Of a stretch of DNA of 64,000 nt, positions 60,643 to 64,000 are shown piece after piece. Each line of letters begins with the position of its first letter. Within the stretch, counting starts at the first letter, position 1. The translations under genes and the position numbers were made by a program. Origin of the DNA: Acetobacteraceae bacterium (GTDB taxonomy: Bacteria > Pseudomonadota > Alphaproteobacteria > Acetobacterales > Acetobacteraceae). The notes beneath the pieces are model-generated. The model had not been told where the DNA came from and ran no database searches. It worked only from the letters and a program-made list of their open reading frames with translations. The stretch lies in NCBI GenBank assembly GCA_022842185.1, contig JALHQB010000002.1:118130-182129 (forward strand), written 5' to 3'.

Positions 60643-62721
60643 TCAGGCGCCCATGGAGGCGAAGGACCCGCCTTCCGCCGCCAGCTTCTCGATCAGTGCC
60701 GTAGGCTTTAGGTTCGCATCGCCCGTCACCTCGGCATAATGCGCCAGCTTGTCGCGCACGTTCTTCAACCCCTGCGTATCGGCCCAGAACATCGGCCCGC
60801 CGCGCCAGGCCGGCCAGCCGAAGCCATTGACGAAGATCACGTCGATGTCGATCGGACGATAGGCGACGCCTTCTTCCAGGATGCGTGACCCCTCATTGAC
60901 CATCGGCAGCATCAGCCGTTCCAGGATTTCCTGCGGCTCGATCTTGCGCCGCCGCACCTGCATCTTCTCCGCCACGTCCAGGATGATGCGCTCCACCTCC
61001 GGGTCCGGCATGCGGGTGCGCTTCTCATCGTACATGTACCAGCCCTTGCCGGTCTTCTGCCCGAAACGGCCAAGAGCCACGATGGCATCGGCGACAGGCG
61101 CCACCGTCCCACGCGCCTTGCGCACCGCGGCCCCGATATCGAGCCCGGCGAGGTCGCCCACCGCCAGCGGCCCCATCGCCATGCCGTAGCCTTCCATCAC
61201 CTTGTCGATATCGGCGGGCAGGCAGCCTTCCAGCAACAGTTTCTCGACCTGCGGGCCGCGCTTGCCGGTCATGCGGTTGCCCACGAAGCCGTCACAATTG
61301 CCCACGAGCACCGGCAGCTTGCCGATCCGCTTGCCGAATTCCGTCGCGGTGGCGATGACCGCCGGGGACGACTTCGCGCCGCGCACATTCTCCAGCAGCC
61401 GCATCACATTGGCGGGCGAGAAGAAGTGCATCCCCACCACCAGTTCCGGCCGGGAGGTCGCCGAGGCGATCTCGTCGATCGAAAGGGTGGAGGTGTTGGA
61501 CGCCAGCGGCACGCCCGGCCGCGCCGCCTTGTCCAGCCGCGCGAAGACCTCCTTCTTCACGTCCATGTTCTCGAACACGGCTTCGATCACCAGGTCGGCC
61601 TTGGCGACGGTGCCCTCGAAATCGGTGCTGCCGGTCAGCAGCGCCTTTCGCTTTTCGTAGTCGGCCTGCGAGAGCCGGCCGGTGGATACCGTCCGCTCCC
61701 AATTCGCGTGGCAGCGCGCGAGGCCCTTCTGCAACGCCTCCTCGCTGGTCTCCACGATCGTCACCGGCACGCCGTTGTTGGCGGCCGACATGGCGATGCC
61801 GCCACCCATCGTGCCGCCGCCGATCACCACCAGCCGTTCGATCGGCAGCGACTTCGCATCGGCCGGCTGGCCGGGGATGCGCAGCACTTCACGTTCGCCG
61901 AAGAAGATATGGCGCAGCGCCTTGGATTGCTCACCCGACACCAGGGACTGGAACAGCTCGCGTTCCTTCTCCAGCCCCTTGTCGAACGGCATGGTGAAGG
62001 ATGCACGCACCGCCTCGGCGCAACCCTTCGGGCTTTCCTGGCCGCGCGACCGCTTCAGCAACCCGGCGATCACGGCGTCATAGGCCGCCGGGTCCTGCCC
62101 TTCGATCTTGTCAGTGCGATTGCGCGCGAGCGTGAAGGTCTTGCCGATATTCGCCTTGGCCCAGGCCACCGCGCCGGCTTCGAGGTCGCCCTCGATGATC
62201 GCATCGATCACGCCCAGTTTCAGCGCCTTGGCGGCCGGGATCGGGTCGCCCGAGACGATGATCTTCGCCGCTTCCTCCGGCCCGATCATGCGCGGCAGCC
62301 GCTGTGTGCCGCCCGCGCCGGGCACGAAGCCGCGCTTGACTTCCGGCAGCCCGACCTGCGCCGTGGGTGCGGCCACCCGCGCATGGCAGGCCAGCGCCAG
62401 TTCCAGCCCGCCGCCCAGCGCCGAGCCATGGATCGCGGACACGACGATGCCCGGATAGCCCTCGATGGCGTCGAACACCTCGGTCAGGGAGGGTGCCACG
62501 CGCGGCTTGCCGAATTCCGTCATCTCGGCCCCGGCGGAATACATCCGGCCGGTGCCGATCAGCACCACCGCCTTCGCACCTGCGGCCTTCGCGGCGTTCA
62601 GGCCATCCAGCAGCCCGGCGCGGATTTCCGTCCGCAGCGTGTTCACCGGCGGGTTGGCCAGGCGCAGCACATGCACCTCGCCCTGCTTGTCGTGCTGGAC
62701 GAAGCTCGCGTCCTGGGCCAC
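60643..62721 (-). CDS. fadJ: Bifunctional enoyl-CoA hydratase/3-hydroxyacyl-CoA dehydrogenase, FadJ-like
   Basis: The 692-residue protein joins an N-terminal crotonase domain (about 1-190, with SAIHGSALGGGLELAL and GAGGTQRLPR) to a 3-hydroxyacyl-CoA dehydrogenase (GGGTMGGGIA, then HFFSPANVMRLLE and GFVGNRM). I chose the GTG at 62721 because GAGGGAG lies at good spacing ahead and conserved sequence starts there; the frame is open further upstream into the repeat region. It carries out two steps of beta-oxidation. It starts the operon with the two acyl-CoA dehydrogenases. Confidence 0.92.
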   Translation of the reverse strand: MAQDASFVQHDKQGEVHVLRLANPPVNTLRTEIRAGLLDGLNAAKAAGAKAVVLIGTGRMYSAGAEMTEFGKPRVAPSLTEVFDAIEGYPGIVVSAIHGSALGGGLELALACHARVAAPTAQVGLPEVKRGFVPGAGGTQRLPRMIGPEEAAKIIVSGDPIPAAKALKLGVIDAIIEGDLEAGAVAWAKANIGKTFTLARNRTDKIEGQDPAAYDAVIAGLLKRSRGQESPKGCAEAVRASFTMPFDKGLEKERELFQSLVSGEQSKALRHIFFGEREVLRIPGQPADAKSLPIERLVVIGGGTMGGGIAMSAANNGVPVTIVETSEEALQKGLARCHANWERTVSTGRLSQADYEKRKALLTGSTDFEGTVAKADLVIEAVFENMDVKKEVFARLDKAARPGVPLASNTSTLSIDEIASATSRPELVVGMHFFSPANVMRLLENVRGAKSSPAVIATATEFGKRIGKLPVLVGNCDGFVGNRMTGKRGPQVEKLLLEGCLPADIDKVMEGYGMAMGPLAVGDLAGLDIGAAVRKARGTVAPVADAIVALGRFGQKTGKGWYMYDEKRTRMPDPEVERIILDVAEKMQVRRRKIEPQEILERLMLPMVNEGSRILEEGVAYRPIDIDVIFVNGFGWPAWRGGPMFWADTQGLKNVRDKLAHYAEVTGDANLKPTALIEKLAAEGGSFASMGA

Positions 62722-62756
62722 TGGCGTTTCTCCCTCGGAATTTTCTGGCCGGCTAT

Positions 62757-62772
62757 CCGACCGATCGGTCGG
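62757..62772. promoter_or_regulatory. Perfect 16-base palindrome, TetR-like operator (copy 2)
   Basis: CCGACCGATCGGTCGG is a perfect palindrome lying 36-51 bases upstream of the FadJ start. It is the same sequence as the core of the palindrome upstream of the Bug gene (48331-48348), at nearly the same distance from the start codon. It probably binds one TetR-family repressor that links the two operons. Confidence 0.7.
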
Positions 62773-62784
62773 GCCGGAGTGTCG

Positions 62785-62885
62785 TGCAGGATGCACGCCT
62801 GGGCAAGGTGGCAGGATGCACGCCTGAGCAAGGTGGCAGGATGCACGCCTGAGCAAGGGTCGCGGGATGGCCATCCGGGCAAGGG
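62785..62885. repeat. Tandem 25-base repeats between divergent genes
   Basis: Three near-identical units (62785-62809, 62810-62834, 62835-62859) read xGCAGGATGCACGCCTGxGCAAGGx, followed by a diverged fourth copy (62860-62885). Each unit contains a short inverted repeat, TGCAGGATGCA-like. They lie between the FadJ operon and the SDR gene, upstream of both. Confidence 0.85.
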
Positions 62886-62958
62886 TTGCCCGCCCCCGGT
62901 TGCCGCGCGACCCGCGCCATGCTGCGCTGCCCCCATCAGCATCTCGGGAGAGAAACAC

Positions 62959-63747
62959 ATGTCCCTATTCGACCTGACCGGAAAGGTCGTCGTCGTCACC
63001 GGCGGCAGCCGCGGCATCGGCCGTGCCATCTGCGAACGCATGGCCGAACAGGGGGCGAAGGTCGTCGTCTCCTCCCGCAAGGTGGATGCCTGCCAGGTCG
63101 TGGTGGACGCCATCACGGCCAAGGGCGGCACCGCCATGGCCATCGCCTGCAACATCGGCCGCAAGCCGGAATGCCAGGCGCTGATCGACCAGACGATCGC
63201 CGCCTGGGGGCAGGTCGATGTCATGGTCTGCAACGCCGCGATCAACCCGCATTTCGGTCCGGCCATCACCATGCCGGACGAGATCTTCGACAAGATCATG
63301 GCGTCCAACATCAAGTCGAACATCTGGCTGTCCCACATGACCGCACCCGGCATGGCCGAACGCGGCGGCGGGTCAATCATCATCATCTCGTCGATCGGCG
63401 GCTTCCGCGGGTCGCCGGTGCTCGGCGCCTATGCCATCTCCAAGGCCGCCGACATGCAGCTGGTGCGCAACCTCGCGGTCGAATGGGGCCCGAAGAACGT
63501 CCGCGCCAACGCCATCGCGCCGGGGCTGATCCGCACCGACTTCGCCCGCGCGCTGTGGGAAGATCCCGGCATCTACAAGAAGCGCACGAAGGACACGCCG
63601 CTGAAGCGCATCGGCGAACCGGACGAAATCGCGGGCGCGGCCGTGTTCCTGGCATCAGCCGGCGGGTCGTTCATGACCGGGCAGACCATCACCATCGATG
63701 GCGGGGTGCTCGCCGGCCCGCCGTCGCGGTCCGATGAGGAGGAATAA
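62959..63747 (+). CDS. SDR family oxidoreductase
   Basis: The 262-residue protein is a short-chain dehydrogenase with TGGSRGIG, CNAA in the NNAG position, SSIGG and YAISK catalytic elements, and a typical C-terminal DGGVLAG. It starts at an ATG with CGGGAGAG ahead. It may convert a 3-oxo or 3-hydroxy acid linked to the neighbouring beta-oxidation genes. A palindromic repeat follows its stop. Confidence 0.9.
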   Translation: MSLFDLTGKVVVVTGGSRGIGRAICERMAEQGAKVVVSSRKVDACQVVVDAITAKGGTAMAIACNIGRKPECQALIDQTIAAWGQVDVMVCNAAINPHFGPAITMPDEIFDKIMASNIKSNIWLSHMTAPGMAERGGGSIIIISSIGGFRGSPVLGAYAISKAADMQLVRNLAVEWGPKNVRANAIAPGLIRTDFARALWEDPGIYKKRTKDTPLKRIGEPDEIAGAAVFLASAGGSFMTGQTITIDGGVLAGPPSRSDEEE

Positions 63748-63755
63748 ACGCCTCT

Positions 63756-63792
63756 GAGCAAATCGCGCCTGCCTGGAACCAGTCGGGCGCGT
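63756..63792. repeat. Dispersed palindromic repeat, copy 2; terminator candidate
   Basis: The 37-base unit begins GAGCAAATCGCGCCTG and forms a stem (63764-63774 with 63781-63791) with one wobble and one mismatch. By eye it shares 31 of 37 bases with copy 1 at 47254-47290, including bases outside the stem. It lies between the SDR stop and the opposite-strand gene at 63799. Confidence 0.7.
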
Positions 63793-63798
63793 AACGCT

Positions 63799-64000
63799 CT
63801 ATGACCGCCCGCCGATCGGTGGCTTGACGCTGATCCCGGGCGCCTGGCCCGGCAGGCGCGGCGAAACGGGCGGCCGTTGCGGCGGCTGCGGCGTGGGGCG
63901 GGAGGATGAGGACGCCGAACCGCTGTCCTGCGCGGACGGCGGCGGCGCTGGCGGTACCGGCGGCGGCAACACCGCGACAGGCGGCAGCGGCGCGGGCGCC
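63799..64000 (-). CDS. Proline-rich protein, C-terminal fragment
   Basis: On the minus strand a frame is open from the window edge down to a TAG at 63799-63801, about 66 codons. It encodes a Pro/Ala/Gln/Ser-rich tail ending PPIGGRS. The gene starts outside the window. Low-complexity tails of this type occur in exported or envelope proteins, but no domain is visible. GC-rich chance frames are possible; the strong proline bias and fit with the convergent junction support it. Confidence 0.5.
   Translation of the reverse strand, partial: APAPLPPVAVLPPPVPPAPPPSAQDSGSASSSSRPTPQPPQRPPVSPRLPGQAPGISVKPPIGGRS

Noticed and set aside
62785..62885. CRISPR array
   Set aside because: Units are directly adjacent with no spacers and there are no cas genes.
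61426..63747. Plus-strand frame that reads through from the FadJ region into the SDR gene
   Set aside because: Only the part from 62959 is a protein family match with a ribosome site; the earlier part is antisense to FadJ and runs through tandem repeats.

Overview
This window is very GC-rich, densely packed bacterial chromosome with many ATGA/GTGA/TGATG stop-start overlaps. Gene content points to an alphaproteobacterium, most likely Acetobacteraceae of the Roseomonas type: two TRAP transporters, a Bug-family binding protein, a branched-chain amino-acid-type ABC system, a polyamine-type ABC system, many Tat-like or Sec signal peptides and much acyl-CoA and aromatic-acid chemistry. That assignment is an inference from gene style, not from a marker gene. 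I see no rRNA, tRNA, transposase, integrase, phage gene or CRISPR array, and no gene-free stretch longer than about 300 bases.

Layout. 1-234 is the tail of a gene that begins outside the window. 461-3581 (+) is a tightly overlapped three-gene unit: an HD phosphodiesterase of the eukaryotic class I type, a membrane class III adenylate cyclase and a patatin lipase. 3595-9498 (-) is an operon of a GltD-like iron-sulfur flavoprotein, a two-subunit 2-oxoacid:ferredoxin oxidoreductase and a sphingosine-phosphate-lyase-like PLP enzyme. 9693-14836 (-) carries protocatechuate 3,4-dioxygenase (PcaHG), a 3-hydroxyacyl-CoA-dehydrogenase-like protein, a zinc alcohol dehydrogenase, a class V aminotransferase and a DUF1028 protein. 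14961-17302 (+) pairs a lone family 5 solute-binding protein with a possible CnbZ-like deaminase.

17311-23791 (-) is a polyamine-type ABC operon mixed with a class II aldolase, a GhrA-like reductase and an esterase. Divergent from it, 23975-26919 (+) has a FAD amine oxidase and an amidohydrolase. 27026-32744 (-) is a Liv-type ABC operon ending with RraA-like and thioesterase genes. 32797-36418 (-) holds two glycosyltransferases. 36567-39450 (-) is TRAP system 1. 39602-42458 holds two SDR dehydrogenases flanking an alpha/beta hydrolase. 42693-44249 (-) is an acyl-CoA synthetase, divergent from TRAP system 2 (44384-47242, +).

47322-49030 (-) has a Bug binding protein and a 1-Cys peroxiredoxin. 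49181-51105 (-) encodes a dehydrogenase E1 alpha/beta pair. 51170-53727 (+) has an internally duplicated protein of unknown function translationally coupled to an acetolactate-synthase-like TPP enzyme. Two small exported proteins, a ribokinase-type kinase and an orphan molybdenum hydroxylase large subunit follow. 58261-62721 (-) is a beta-oxidation operon (FadJ-like protein and two acyl-CoA dehydrogenases), divergent from an SDR gene (62959-63747, +). A proline-rich gene runs off the right edge.

How it fits together: most of the window takes up organic acids, amines or aromatic acids and feeds them into CoA-thioester and 2-oxoacid metabolism. The non-coding DNA is also structured. The same CCGACCGATCGGTCGG palindrome lies 36-38 bases upstream of both the Bug gene and the beta-oxidation operon. 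A LacI-like palindrome lies between the acyl-CoA synthetase and TRAP system 2. A palindromic repeat occurs at two convergent gene ends, about 16.5 kb apart.
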